A stretch of DNA of 64,000 bases from Juglans regia (GCF_001411555.2 NC_049914.1:13242582-13306581); one strand, 5' to 3'. Positions 23,358 through 34,546 are shown, counted from the first letter of the stretch. Notes: generated by a model not told the origin, from the sequence alone. Made by a program: numbers and translations.

Positions 23358-23358
<1 letters not shown>
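19947..23358 (-). CDS. LOG: LONELY GUY cytokinin riboside 5'-monophosphate phosphoribohydrolase, 7 exons
   Basis: LOG enzymes hydrolyse cytokinin nucleotides to free active cytokinin plus ribose 5-phosphate in cytosol and nucleus. Exons (minus): 23257-23358, 22526-22623, 22331-22361, 21595-21694, 20693-20763, 20393-20536, 19947-20039. All introns are GT-AG and phases join perfectly, giving 212 residues, a normal family length. It starts [28 protein letters not shown] is at 43-52, [18 protein letters not shown] spans the exon 3/4 join, and PGGYGTLEE is at 110-118, so both nucleotide-binding/catalytic signatures are intact. It ends [10 protein letters not shown] then TGA. An in-frame ATG at 23409 would add 17 residues coded by CT/CA repeats; family length favours 23358. 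No stops or frameshifts: apparently functional. Which LOG paralogue it is cannot be told here. Confidence 0.97.
20196..20371. mobile_element. Mutator-like MITE inside LOG intron 6
   Basis: The left end gagtaatgctatgtacagtt and right end gactgcaattatcgtttctc are imperfect inverted repeats. The flanks are atatatataaa on both sides; because this is simple sequence the exact target duplication is ambiguous, but 9 bp fits. The termini resemble those of the 25333-25513 element, which has a clear 9-bp duplication. It lies wholly in the intron, so the LOG reading frame is not affected. Confidence 0.65.
20764..21594 (-). other. LOG intron 4 (831 bp)
   Basis: The donor follows CCCG at 21595 and the acceptor is ATGAAG before GTGGGTATGG at 20763. 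The acceptor lacks a strong pyrimidine tract. A fragment resembling the intron 6 MITE (acaagagtaagcaagcgaca) lies near 20944-20980. Confidence 0.85.
22696..22728. repeat. Poly(T)17-poly(G)16 tract in LOG intron 1
   Basis: Seventeen T followed directly by sixteen G on the plus strand, about 75 bp inside the intron from exon 2. On the LOG transcript this reads as C16 then A17, between possible branch point and acceptor. Confidence 0.9.
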
Positions 23359-23389
<31 letters not shown>

Positions 23390-23520
23390 TTGCAGATAGA
23401 GCTATGCAAATATCCCGTGCCTTCTTACTGCCCCCACGGTTTGACAATTCGAGAGTGCGTCATGACCGAACGAGAGGGAGTGCATATATATAACGGCAGT
23501 ATAGGTGCACGTTAGCACGC
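23359..23520 (-). promoter_or_regulatory. LOG 5' UTR and core promoter
   Basis: Directly before the ATG are AG and TG repeats (CT/CA on the plus strand, about 23359-23390), typical of plant leaders. A TATA-like element (TTATATATATG on the minus strand) lies at about 23484-23493, roughly 130 bp upstream of the ATG, which would place transcription start near 23455. Confidence 0.55.
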
Positions 23521-23855
23521 GAAAATCCGTACTCTGTTAACACCAGAACTTTACGGCCGAACGACTGATCTTAATATTTTTCCACCTTTTTTCTTCCTTT
23601 CTTTCCTTTTTTTTTTTTTACCCCTTTTGTTCCAGCAAAAATCTTTTAGCTAGAAAATACATTTTATTAATATTTTTTGCTTTAGAAAAGAATTACCATT
23701 TTAATAGTTTTCTTGGATAAAACAATCAGGTGTACATATTTGAACAAGAAGAGTTCATTCAATTAAAATAAAATATTCTTGAGTTTTGATATTAAAAGTA
23801 TAACTTCCACTTTCAGTTTTATTTGGGTGACTTTGTTTTGGTGATATTGATCTTA
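23521..23855. other. LOG upstream flank
   Basis: AT-rich with a T-rich run at 23580-23630. No regulatory motif could be named with confidence. Confidence 0.4.
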
Positions 23856-24073
23856 TGAGGCTTGTTTGGATTGAGAAATTAGTTCATCTCATCTTATCAT
23901 TATAATTTTTTTAAATTTTTATACAAAATAAATAAATAATATAATTATTTCAAATTCTAATTCAATAATAATATTAAAAAAAATAATATTCTAATAATAT
24001 TTTATTCAAATTTTAATTTTTATCTAAAATCATCTCATCTCATCCTATCTCACTCAATATTAAAACGGGGCTT
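23856..24073 (-). mobile_element. MITE of the gagatgag family, upstream of LOG
   Basis: It runs from gaggcttgtttggattgag to actcaatattaaaacgggg. Inside are tcatctcatcttatcattat, aatattttattcaaattt and atcatctcatctcatccta. It lies about 500 bp upstream of the LOG start. Confidence 0.6.
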
Positions 24074-24649
24074 AAATTTTATTTTGTAGGAAAATCTACC
24101 GTCGAAAGAAGTGCACGCAAAAAACTGTGAGAGAAAACACAATTTATGCACAAAATGAATTAGTTTTCAACTATTAAACATAAGAGACGTTCAGATAGCA
24201 AAAGGAAAATGATTTAAAGAAGATTTTTTTATTTTTTTATAGGCAAAATGATTTTATTTTGATAATTTAAGGTAGATTAGGTGTGGCGTTGGAGCCCCCA
24301 CAATCGTCCCAAAATTTTCATACCTTAGTAGTCAAAGAAATATAGAAAGAAAATAAATGGAGGAGACGTTTGGACTAATGAAGCAGGCAGCCCGTGTCTC
24401 ATGTTCTTTCGGCCAATAGACTGTTACATGGTCCAAGAGAAGACTGATCACTATGAAGGTAGTTTTAATTTGTTGGTAATCCTTGAAGAGATCACTTGCC
24501 CAAGATTTCCATTGTAGCAATGAGATGTTGCTGTAGATCATAGGGCTGCACCAATTTTGAATAATTTGTTGCAATTGAAGAAGATTTGTACTCTTCATGC
24601 TTGGATAGGCAATTCAGTTAGAGCGTCAAGATCTATTGCACAATGCCGC

Positions 24650-24815
24650 GTTTAAAAACTTTCTTACTTTTTTATAATTTTATATAATTTGTTTAATTTT
24701 TTTAAATTTATATAAAAAAATAAAAATATATATTCTAACAATATTTTATTTGATTCTCAACTTTTATTTCAATTCATCTCATCTCATCCCATCCGTAAAA
24801 ACAAACCAATCTCTC
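24650..24815 (-). mobile_element. MITE of the gagatgag family, partial
   Basis: It contains ttctaacaatattttatttg, caattcatctcatctcatcc and a gtaaaaacaaacca end. The left end is poorly conserved. Confidence 0.5.
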
Positions 24816-25332
24816 ACGTCGGTGGCTTAGTTGAAAATTTGTGGCACTGGTCCTGTTGCTGCAAGTGGTCGTGAAATGGTCCATGAGGGTGACAGTGGTA
24901 AATGAGCGACAATAGTCTTGAGAAGCATAAGGAACTGTATCTGCGTATTAGGCCATGCATTAGCTGTGGAAGGATGTGGATGGTCAGATATTGAAGATAT
25001 GATCAGGCTGAAGAATTTGATCGGTGCGTGAGGCACACAAGTGGCTTGTAGATTGGAGGCCTAGAAAAATAGTGCCACCGTGCGCAACATGTAGGTGACT
25101 AGAAGGTAGTAGATTGGTCATTTTCAATCCATCTCCAAAGAGAAAAACACAAAACAACTCTACATGAATGGTTTCTAAGCCATGAGAGGGGAAGGGAGGG
25201 AAGAAGGGGGAGCTCCAAGAGGGAGGGAGGAGCTCTCCCCCCTACGCATATGGGCACTTTATATGGGTAGGAAGGTGAAAGATTTTGAGAGAGGGGTAGT
25301 TTAGAGAGAGAATGTTATTGTCGGTGATATTA
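24816..25332. other. Intergenic DNA
   Basis: A purine-rich stretch (25180-25240) is the only notable feature. Open frames are short and unrecognised. Confidence 0.45.
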
Positions 25333-25513
25333 GAGAAGTGCTACAGTTATAAAGGAATTATATAAAAATAATTTCATAAACTTATGTGATTTTATATGAT
25401 TCGTTAGATCTGCTTTACAATAAAAATAACTTTACAATCTGGTAAAGCACATCAAACCACATCAGTTTGTAAAATTATTTTTATGTAATTACTTTGTAGC
25501 TAGAGTATTTCTC
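25333..25513. mobile_element. Mutator-like MITE with perfect 9-bp TSD
   Basis: It starts gagaagtgctacagttataa and ends tagctagagtatttctc, an imperfect inverted repeat of about 22 bp. It is flanked by the identical 9-bp sequence GTGATATTA at 25324-25332 and 25514-25522, the duplication length of Mutator-like elements. Noncoding, 181 bp. Confidence 0.85.
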
Positions 25514-25522
25514 GTGATATTA

Positions 25523-25999
25523 ACTCGAATACAAAGTTTTATCTTCCACCTCACCAACCAATGAAATGATTTTACTCTATTCATTAATGCGTATTCATCT
25601 TTCATTAGCTTACTTTTTGATACTTTGGAATTGAATCCAAAACTACTCATTCTTTGTATTATTTTTTCTTATTATATTGATGATATCTAGGTGTATACGA
25701 ATATTAATAAAAGAGTTATGTCACATAAATTATTTTTGTGAATTTCTTGCGTACACTACCGATGTGATTAACCAAATCTATTATTTTATATTAAAAAAAA
25801 AGTGATGCAGCCAATCATATAAGTAAAGTGCACAAAGAATATGCAAAAGTGATTGCACATAAAATTTTTGTTAATAAAATAAGTAGGCTTTAGAATGATC
25901 CCAATTCATTTTGTAATTCGATTTGCAACGAACTGATATGTATCTGTGCGTAAGTGGGATTGATCTCTCAAAAGAATTTGATAGAAGTGGCAATCCATG
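25523..25999. other. Intergenic DNA
   Basis: No gene is seen. Words such as gtgtacactac / gtgcacaaag hint at another old MITE near 25700-25870, but ends could not be set. Confidence 0.4.
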
Positions 26000-26149
26000 C
26001 ACAAATGTAAGTGTGTAAATTTAAACCGAAAAATTGAAAAATCGGTTCGGTCCGGGACCCGTTCTTGTAATGTAAAAATCGGCTAGAACTAGTCTGGTTT
26101 CGGTTTTACGATTTCCCGGACCGGACCGGTTGATAAAAAATTATATAAA

Positions 26150-28110
26150 AAAAATATTTTATATATAAGTTTTATACAACATTAATATTATACAAAATAT
26201 TTTATATATTTAAGTGTTATATATAATGTATAATTATATGTGGAATTTTTATATATAATATATATAATTATATATCATATATGAAATAATTTCATATTAT
26301 AATTTATAAATTTTAACATAAAATGTTAATCTTAAATGTGAACATTTGTAATTTATTTGATCATATACTATTAATATAATTATATATAAGATAATATTAT
26401 TATAAAATAAAAGTTTAATATTAAAAATAAAAATTTAATTGATAATATATTATATAGCTATACTAATATATAGTTTATAACTAATACTAATATATAACTA
26501 TAATAATAGTCTAATATAGACTATAATTATACTTATACTAATATAGTTATACTAAATCACTATAAGTTTATAACTAATACTAATATATAATTATACTAAT
26601 AGTCTAATATAGACTATACTTATACTTATAATTAATATAGTTATACTAAATCACTAAAAGTTTATAACTAATACTAATATATAGTTTATAATTAATACTA
26701 ATATATAACTATACTAATAGTCTAATATTAATACTATTATATAGTCTAATATAGTATATAGCCGTACTAATATATAAGTCTACAACTATTTAACTAATAC
26801 CAATATATGCATTTGGATGTTGAATTGAGTTGAGTTTAGTTGAATTGAGATGATAAAATAATGTTAAAATATTATTATTATTTTGAGATTTGAAAAAGTT
26901 AATTTTTTTATTATATTTTGTATTGGAATTTGAAAAAGTTGTAATGATAAGTTGAGATGAGTTGAGATGGGTTTAGTAACCAAACGAAGATATAGACCAA
27001 AGTTATACTTATACTAATATAGTTATACTAAATCACTAAAAATTTATAACTAATACTAATATATAGTTTATAACTAATACTAATATATAACTACACTAAT
27101 AGTCTAATATTAATACTATTATATAGTCTAATATATTATATAGCTCTGTACTAATATATAAGTTTACAACTATTTAACTAATATTAATAGTTTAATATAG
27201 ATTATAGTTATACTAAATCACTAAAAGTTTATAACTAATACGAATATATAGTTTATAACTAATACTAATATATAACTATACTAATAGTCTAATATTAATA
27301 CTATTATATAGTCTAATATATTATATAGCCATACTATATATAAGTCTACAACTATTTAACTAAAACCAATATTTTAATATAGACCATAGTTATACTTATA
27401 CTAATATAGTTATACTAAATCACTAAAAGTTTATAACTAATATTAATATATAACTACACTAATAGTCTAATATTAATACTATTATATAGTCTAATATATT
27501 ATATAGCTATATTAATATATAAGTCTACAACTATTTAATTAATACTAATAGTTTAATATAGACTATAGTTATACTAAATCACTATCACTAATACTAATAT
27601 ATAACTATACTAATAGTCTAATATTAATACTATTATATAGTTTAATATATTAGACTATAGTATATTAAACGTATTACAAATATATATATATATATATATC
27701 AATGATTCAATATATATATATATATATTATATAGTCCATAAATATATATTACAAATATAATATAGACTATAGTTATACTTATAATTAATATAGTTATACT
27801 AAATCACTAAAAGTTTATAACTAATACTAATATATAGTTTATAGTTAATACTAATATATAACTATAGTTACTATACTAATTGTCTAATATTAATACTATT
27901 ATATAGTCTAATATATTATATAGCTATACTAATATATAAGTCTATAACTATTTAACTAATACTATTAGACTAATAGTTTATTATAAACTATAGTTATACT
28001 AAATCTTTATAATTAATACTAATATATAAATATACTAATAGTCTAATATTAATAGTTAATACTATTATATAGTCTAATATATTAGACTATAATATATTAA
28101 ATCAATTTTC
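26150..28110. repeat. AT-rich tandem array, about 200-bp unit, inside the hAT-like element
   Basis: The marker gttatactaaatcac recurs at about 26546, 26640, 27022, 27208, 27409, 27568, 27793 and (variant) 27993. Spacing is about 160-225 bp once a MITE insertion (26809-26989) is removed. Units also share ctaatatataagtctacaac and tattatatagtctaatata. Confidence 0.85.
26809..26989 (+). mobile_element. gagatgag-family MITE inserted in the tandem array
   Basis: It runs from gcatttggatgttgaattg to agtaaccaaacgaag. A uninterrupted array unit near 27360-27400 shows the empty site, joining taccaatat-type sequence directly to atatagacca-type sequence, so the MITE postdates array amplification. Confidence 0.75.
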
Positions 28111-28169
28111 CAAGCCATCAAAAAAAGTTTTAATTACCATTTAAAAAAAAAACACATTGAAAATATTAA

Positions 28170-28520
28170 CTCAATACGAAATGGCGCCGTTTCCCTTCTA
28201 ACTAAACCCTAATTCCTAAAGTCTTATTCTCCCTCTCATCTCGTTCTGCGTCATTCTCTCTCTCGTCCACTCACGGCTCACTCTCTTGTCTGCGTCTTTG
28301 CCTCGCGCCTCGCCCATTTTCACTCTCTCGTCTCTCACTCTCTCTCCTCTAACCTCTCTCGTCTGCGTCTCTGCCTCGCGGCCTAGCTCCTTCTCACTCT
28401 CGAGTCTCTTGTCTCTCAACTCTCTTGTCCCTCACTCTCTCTTCTCTCAAGTCTAAACTCTCTCGGCCTCACTTTGTCTATCTGTCGAGTTTGCCCAGTG
28501 CCCTCTCAAAGGTATTTTTT
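28170..28520 (+). promoter_or_regulatory. CT-rich promoter / 5'-leader-like module carried by the hAT-like element
   Basis: AAATGGCGCCGTTTC and TAAACCCTAATTCC are followed by about 280 bp of CT-rich sequence. This ends at CTCAAAG|GTATTTTT, which resembles a 5' splice site, and then by T-rich sequence with repeated tttttgtgattggg that looks like an intron. The layout is that of a plant promoter, leader and first intron. No coding frame of note is attached. Function is inferred from composition only. Confidence 0.4.
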
Positions 28521-29168
28521 TTTTTTTTTCGTTTTTGAAATTACATAGTAGGCTTTTTGTGATTGGGATATTAGGGTTTTTGTGATTGGGTTTTGTGATA
28601 TTGAGATTTTTGTGATTGAGTTTTGTGATATTAATGTTTTTGAATCCGAAATTTAAGATTTTTTGTGATTGTGTTTATTATTTTGTTTGTAATATTAGGA
28701 TTTTGTGATTGAGATTGTGAAATTACTTTGAAATTATGATAAACGATATTTGTGATATTAGGGTTTTTTGAATCTGAAATTTACTTTTTTTGGGTTTTGT
28801 GATTGGGTTTGTGAAATTACATTGATAAGGTTTTGTAATTTTTCTACTTGAATAACATCTGTCCTGTTTAATGTTTATCAATTGGGGTTGAAGATTTGAA
28901 TAAACTGTGAAGACTCAACAATTAAACTAGTTTTTGTTTGTTTTCTTATAAATAGATTTTTAATGATAAACTGTCTAAATTTCATTTTAAAAAAATTGAA
29001 AAATCGGATCGGACCGGATCGGAAACCTGTAAAACCGGAAGTATCGGTTTAAGAGGATAACCGATGTGTAATCGGTTTTGAAAAATGCAAAACCGGTATA
29101 TATCGGTTTGGTCCTAAATTTTATCCAAAATTGAACCGAACTAAACCAGTTACACCCCTACACAAATG

Positions 29169-29549
29169 CTCGAGTGTTCCAAGGCCTAGGTTGATAGAGT
29201 TGGTATTGTCTATCTATCTTCTTCTTTTGTTAGGTGAATGAACGTGGCTAGGAATGTTTTGACAGGTAGTACTCCCCATAATGACTTCTAAATCATAAGT
29301 TGTATATGGTTGATCATGTATATGTGCTTACGAGAGTTTCTTCCACTCTTTAGGCTCGAAAGGTCCATGCATGGTGTTGGAATTGATTATTTTGGTCTAG
29401 AAGATAGACCAACTTGATTGAGATTCCCCAACCAACTTTATTAGGATTCCACTTCAGCTCATTCTTAACAGAAACTTGAGGGATATAGATTCTGAGGATG
29501 TTATCGATTTATTATCCCATCATCTAGGTAAAGGCCTGATGAAATTCAT
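29169..29549. other. Intergenic DNA
   Basis: No gene or repeat recognised between the hAT-like element and the second Copia element. Confidence 0.4.
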
Positions 29550-29802
29550 TGTAAGGATAAACTGGTTATCAAAAGCTAATTTGAAGTGTAATAGCGGAAG
29601 CAAAATAAAAAGAAAATAACGACAATCACACACAGAACACCAAGATATAAGTGGTTCAGCTCAATGTGAGCCTACGTTTACTTTAGAGTCGGTCTCAATA
29701 AATTCACTATTAACAAAGGCGGAGTACAAGATATCAATCACAAAAATCCTCAATCTTAAAGTCCTAATACACCCAATGAACTCTCAAGATTCTTCACAAA
29801 AG

Positions 29803-29847
<45 letters not shown>

Positions 29848-30160
29848 CAATGTTTAGCTGCTAATAAGTTGAAAAATACATGAGAAAAACATGTATTTAT
29901 TATAGTCCACGGTGCAAGAAGCTATAAAACTGAACATTTGTTTGAGCAAAGCGTCGAGCACGTGTCGAGCAAACGTTTAGGGCAGGCACTCGCTCGAGCT
30001 GAGTGTCGAGCAAACTCAAGAGCTGTGTCCAGCTCGAGTTGACTGTCGAGCAACTGATGACCGAACTCACTGTCTGAAGCTTCGCTCAAGTGCCAAGGGA
30101 AACTGCTCGAGCGAACAACCTGTGAAAATGTTATTTAACTAGGAAATCAAGCCATACTCA
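29550..30160 (-). repeat. 3' LTR of the second Copia element
   Basis: The first 320 bp match 32539-32858. The rest includes a CT run (29805-29844) and a cluster of tcgagcaa / gctcgag words (29945-30115). Confidence 0.75.
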
Positions 30161-31031
30161 ATAAATCTCCATCTTGGATTGAATTTCGTCAAGCCTGAAC
30201 AAAAATCCATTAAGCACAGGACTGATCCTTTCCAACAAATCTTCTAAGGGAATCACAGACCCCAAACAAACAACTATCATTAAAGAACCCAATTTCCACT
30301 TCAATCTCCATAGACAATTTGACCAAATCACAAGCTTGGTCCTAATAAAGAGATTCAACCTCTTCATACAAAAGGCAAACATACCACTATATAGATTGCT
30401 TACTTGAACAACGACTTTGGATTACACATAAAGGCTAATAACATATATTTTCTACCAAAGTAAGAATAACACAAAGTCTACATGAGCGTATCCCAAAGGT
30501 GGTCAAACTGCCTCCTCTATCTACTAGATGAAACTGTAGACTTGCTCTCAATTTGTGCCAATGCCAATGCCAAAATCAGAATCATGCTTAATTTCAATAG
30601 CATGATCTAAAGTACCAGTTGCACTCTATTGTGAAGCTCTCCCAGCAACTCCACCTTCTTACTATAACCCTGATTTTATTTCTTGTGGAAACAACAATTG
30701 CAAAGTTGTGGAAAGAAGAAAGGTTCACCCAAAAGCAAGCTATGTTGGCCGTTTCACCCAAATCTGTAGACAAGCTTGGCAAACCCAAAAGCATACTACA
30801 TGCTCTTCTCAAGAGTCCGATTCATCGGTTTAGTTACTCCAATTTTGTGGAGTGGACCCAACTATAAGGTTTGAAAAAAAAAATGCTTTACCTTATTGTC
30901 TGTAGATCACTAGCCTTCTTAAGTACTTGAACATATCAAATACATCACTAAACAAATAATTTAAAAATAAATAAACCCAAACTTTTTCTCAAATGGTCAT
31001 TGACAAAAACGAGTACAAATAAGGCACCACA

Positions 31032-31656
31032 TTACACAAGATGTACCCCAAAAATCAGAAAGGAATAAATTGCAGTAAACCTGATTCTGTATTGCTTTAC
31101 AAGAATACAATGCCAAAAAAAAAGAAAAGAAATAAGCTTTCCTGTTTTCTGATCACACAAAGCAAAAAACTGTCTACTCATAAATGACCACACTCGTTCA
31201 CCTAATATGACCCAGTCACATGTTCCATAAAACGAGTAATACCTAAATCTGGAACATCTGAGGATGCACCTCAACCAATCATTGTACTGCTCTGAAGAAA
31301 ATAAAGATCATCTGTCTTCTTCTTTGTCATTACCACCGAGGAGCTATTGCAGACTCGAATGACTCCACTTGCACCCGAATACTGATAACCAAAGGAATCA
31401 AGAATGTCCAAAGATATAAGATTTTTCTTCAAAGACAGAATATGTTGAATGTTAGACAAAGTTCCAACGGTTCCATCATATATCTTAATCGTAATTGAAC
31501 CCATCCCAAAAATACCACAAGCCATATCATTCCCAACCAAAACAGAATTACTGTTGATTGATTAATAAGTAGTGAACCAATCTGTCCTGGAACACATATA
31601 GAATGCACAAGTTGAATCCATGACCCACTTATCACCAAAATGACCACTAGAGCCAC
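31032..31656 (-). pseudogene. Copia protease to integrase N-terminus remnant
   Basis: One frame (31271-31540) reads MACGIFGMGSITIKIYDG, LKKNLISLDILDSFGY and DDLYFLQSST, the stretch between protease and integrase in Tork-type elements. A second frame (31032-31274) reads ALCDQKTGKLISF and CILVKQYRIRFTAIYS, the integrase zinc-binding region. Frameshifts separate them and stops interrupt the rest. Confidence 0.75.
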
Positions 31657-31754
31657 TGACTGTTAGGACAATATCATAATTGTTAGACTATTCTTCAACG
31701 CTAACAACCTAACAACATTGGAGGAACTTTTTCCTTCCTCCTTGTTCTTCAATC

Positions 31755-32496
31755 CGTGACACTTGTTCATGTAATAATCAAACATATGACAGTAGTGACA
31801 TTTAATATTTTTCTTGTTAAACTTAGAACTATCACTTACCCTTACTCTTTTCCAAACTTATTTCTCCAGATCTACCACAAGAAGAACATTTCACAAACAA
31901 GCTATCGGCTTAATTGTCCGTGCCTTGTATACCTAATTTTGTTCTCAAATCCTTAGAATTCAAAACAGTTTTTATATCTACCAAGGAGATAATATCTCTA
32001 CCATATAACATTGAGTTCACAAAATTATCAAATGAGATTGGCAACGAACAAAACACAAGTAACACTTGATTCTCATCATCAAGCTTAATATAAATATTCC
32101 TTAGATCCGTAATAATTTTATTAAATTCATTTAGATGATCGGAAATAGGAATACCTTCCCTCATCTTGACAGTGTATAATCGTTGTTTCAAATACAAATG
32201 GTTGGTAAACGACTTCTTCATATACACATATACAAGCTCTCAAGTTTCTTCCAAAGACCATCAACTATCTCTTCATCAGAAGCCTCTTTCAAAACTTCAT
32301 TTGATAGTGACAACAATATAGCACTATGTGCTTTCTCATCTTCTTCTCTTGACAGTGCAGGAGAATCATCAGTCACCTTTCCATCCAATACCTTTGACAA
32401 CCCTTGTTGTCGTAGTAAAACTTTCATCTTGATGCGCCACAAACTGAAACTGTTTTGACTGTCGAATTTCTCCATTTCAAACTTTGCCATAGCCAT
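31755..32496 (-). pseudogene. Copia gag remnant
   Basis: The ATG at 32496 opens MAMAKFEMEKFDSQNSFSLW (UBN2-type gag). After about 90 codons the frame shifts near 32225 and continues in 31910-32227 (LYLKQRLYTVKMREGIPI, NSMLYGRDIISL). A decayed zinc knuckle near 31760-31830 keeps its three Cys but has Tyr in place of the His. Confidence 0.8.
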
Positions 32497-32523
32497 CCCT
32501 CAAGATCTCACACAGAGCTCGGT

Positions 32524-32535
32524 GCTCTGATACCA
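32524..32535 (-). other. Primer-binding site of the second Copia element
   Basis: The minus strand reads TGGTATCAGAGC, complementary to the initiator Met tRNA 3' end, next to the LTR. Confidence 0.8.
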
Positions 32536-32538
32536 ATT

Positions 32539-32858
32539 TGTTGTGATAAACAGTTATAAAACGCTAATTTGAAGTATAACAGCGGAAGCAAAACAAAAAT
32601 GAAATAACGACAATCACACACAGAACACTAAGATATACGTGGTTCTACGTCTACTGTCGAGATCGGTCTCAACAAATTCACTATTAACAAAGTTGGAGTA
32701 TAAGAGATCAATCACAAAAATCCTCAACCCTTAAGCTCCAATATACCTAATGAACTTTTAAGATTCTTCACAAAAGGATTCTCTCTCTCCAATGTTTAAC
32801 TGCTAATAAGTTAAAAAATATATGAGAAAAATATGTATTTATAGTCTACGGCGCGAGG
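32539..32858 (-). repeat. Truncated 5' LTR of the second Copia element
   Basis: It matches 29550 onward (ctaatttgaagtataacagc, gacaatcacacacagaacac). Similarity ends near tagtctacggcgcgagg. Confidence 0.75.
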
Positions 32859-34546
32859 TCACTGGATGATTAAGAACTTGACACTTTTTTTTTTTTTTCA
32901 AACGAATCGGATCACCCAGATACAAGAAATCGTTCATACAAGATTTGACATGTACATGACATGCACCAAAAAGTGTTCTCACACCAAGTAAACGGAATCT
33001 CGTGATTTGCATATGAACACAAAAGAGTATACGTCAATAATAAGAAAACCTTGGAGTCGAACTTTGTGGGTTTTATTTATTATTTATTGTTTTTTTTTTT
33101 CCACCAAGATTTTTGTTCATAAGCATCGTGGTTTAAGCAAAGTTTTAGATGCGAGTAAGAGTCGAAAGTTTGGTGCTCTATTTTGGAAGGCAGCAAGAAC
33201 ATGGCTAGTCCCATTCCATGACAAGCAATCTCACCAAACTGTCCTCTTTTTGGGTCTTTTCCCTTTCGGTGAATAAGAAAGACTACCAAATTTCTGGGCA
33301 CCATAAAATTGACATTTCACTGTACGTACGTACATCCTCCCTTCATTGTTTGATCTTCAAATTGAGTAGTACAGGGCGCGTTATGGTTACATGAATCTTC
33401 CATTTTGATAGTGCCTATCTATCCCAAATTTTGATATTATATAAAGAAAAAAAAAAGTGTTATATCTACTTATAAATTTCATACAAAAAGAATTTTATAA
33501 TATGATCATAGATTATATGAGTAATACTAGAGAGAAGTTATTATAATAGTGCACATTTTGTACTCAATGTATGACTATTTTTAATTGATTATTTTTAATA
33601 TTTACTTAAAAAGATGTGTAGTTTAGATGATACCACATCACGCACTCTCAATAATAACTTTTATCTATATTTATTCGATAAAGATTTTTACTACAGCTTC
33701 TTGTCTCCGTCAAAAGATGTAGTAATTGGGTACGATTTCGATTCTTTTCACGTTGACTTATACATCCCATCTGATTTGATTGTACTATAATGTGTGCAAA
33801 CTGTTAATTCATAGGTTTCTGTACTATGTTTTTGAATGAGAAATATTAAATAAGTAACTTATATTTATATTACCATTAGTTTTTTTTTTTTTTTAGTTAA
33901 AAAGAAACTCTTTAACATTCCATTATAATAAAGATGAAATATAAGAAATAACATCCTCTATTGTTATAATATCATTTGAAATGAAAAGAGTATCTTTTAT
34001 CAATAAGTGAGCTATGATGTTACCATTTCTCCTGACATGATAAATTTTCGCAAAATTATTCAAACACTATCTTGCCGACTTTGATTTAGGATATGCTAAT
34101 ATGTACTTTAATTTATATCAATCAATTTACTATTAGACATAGTATTATATGTGACAAAATGACGCTCGAAAATAGAAAAATATTTTTTTTTTACTATTTT
34201 ATGTTTGTATTTTTAATATTTTTAAATTTTTTTAATAAATCACGTGGTATCACATTAAAGTACTGTATCAAAACGATAAATTAAAAAATATAAATTAAAG
34301 AGTGTAGTAGCATTATCCTTGATTTACGATTTTTCCACAGAGGTCTTGACAGCACAACAATGAACATATGCATCTGTGTGCCGTGCATATGAGCGCTGGT
34401 TTTGTGCTCGACGGAACAGAGATGCTTTGCACGCAGGTGATGTCCACGGAATTACGTACGGAACGTCAATTTTTTTTAACACTGTTTATGCACTTTTTGA
34501 GGGTGTGGCATGATCTCCGGTTTAATTTATCGTATTGAATGGAGTA
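32859..34546. other. Intergenic AT-rich DNA
   Basis: It holds T runs (32886-32899, 33090-33101, 33880-33894) and an ACGT run near 33322-33333. A degenerate MITE may lie at 33525-33665 (gagtaatactagagagaagt ... caataataacttttatc). No gene is recognised. Confidence 0.45.

Larger units (their letters stand above)
26008..29160. mobile_element. hAT-like nonautonomous element, 3153 bp, with perfect 8-bp TSD
   Basis: It starts TAAGTGTGTAAATTTAAACC and ends CCAGTTACACCCCTA. The identical 8-bp sequence CACAAATG flanks it at 26000-26007 and 29161-29168. Subterminal regions (26025-26130 and 28995-29150) are dense in cggttcggtc / accggat / aaccggta words. The interior has two compartments: a ~200-bp AT-rich tandem array (26150-28110) and a CT-rich leader-like module with flanking intron-like sequence (28170-28980). 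No transposase reading frame is present. Ends, subterminal words and duplication length match those of 4933-5591 and 43627-44477. Confidence 0.9.
29550..32858 (-). mobile_element. Decayed Ty1/Copia element (Tork/Tnt1-like), 5' LTR truncated
   Basis: Two related LTR copies (29550-30160 and 32539-about 32858) flank gag, protease and partial integrase remnants on the minus strand. The PBS (TGGTATCAGAGC) lies at 32524-32535 and a purine tract (CCAAGATGGAGA) at 30165-30176. Most of RT and all RNase H are missing or unrecognisable between about 30180 and 31030. Similarity of the two LTRs stops near 32858, where the right LTR has lost about half its length. Gag wording (KFDSQNSFSLWRIKMKVLL) places it near Tork/Tnt1, by resemblance. 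Confidence 0.85.

Noticed and set aside
23359..23409. An upstream in-frame ATG extending LOG by 17 residues
   Set aside because: The added residues come from CT/CA microsatellites, and the 23358 start gives the usual family length and N-terminus.
26150..28110. The repeated units considered as a CRISPR-like array or centromeric satellite
   Set aside because: Units are long, AT-only and without spacers, and they lie inside a transposon with a target duplication.
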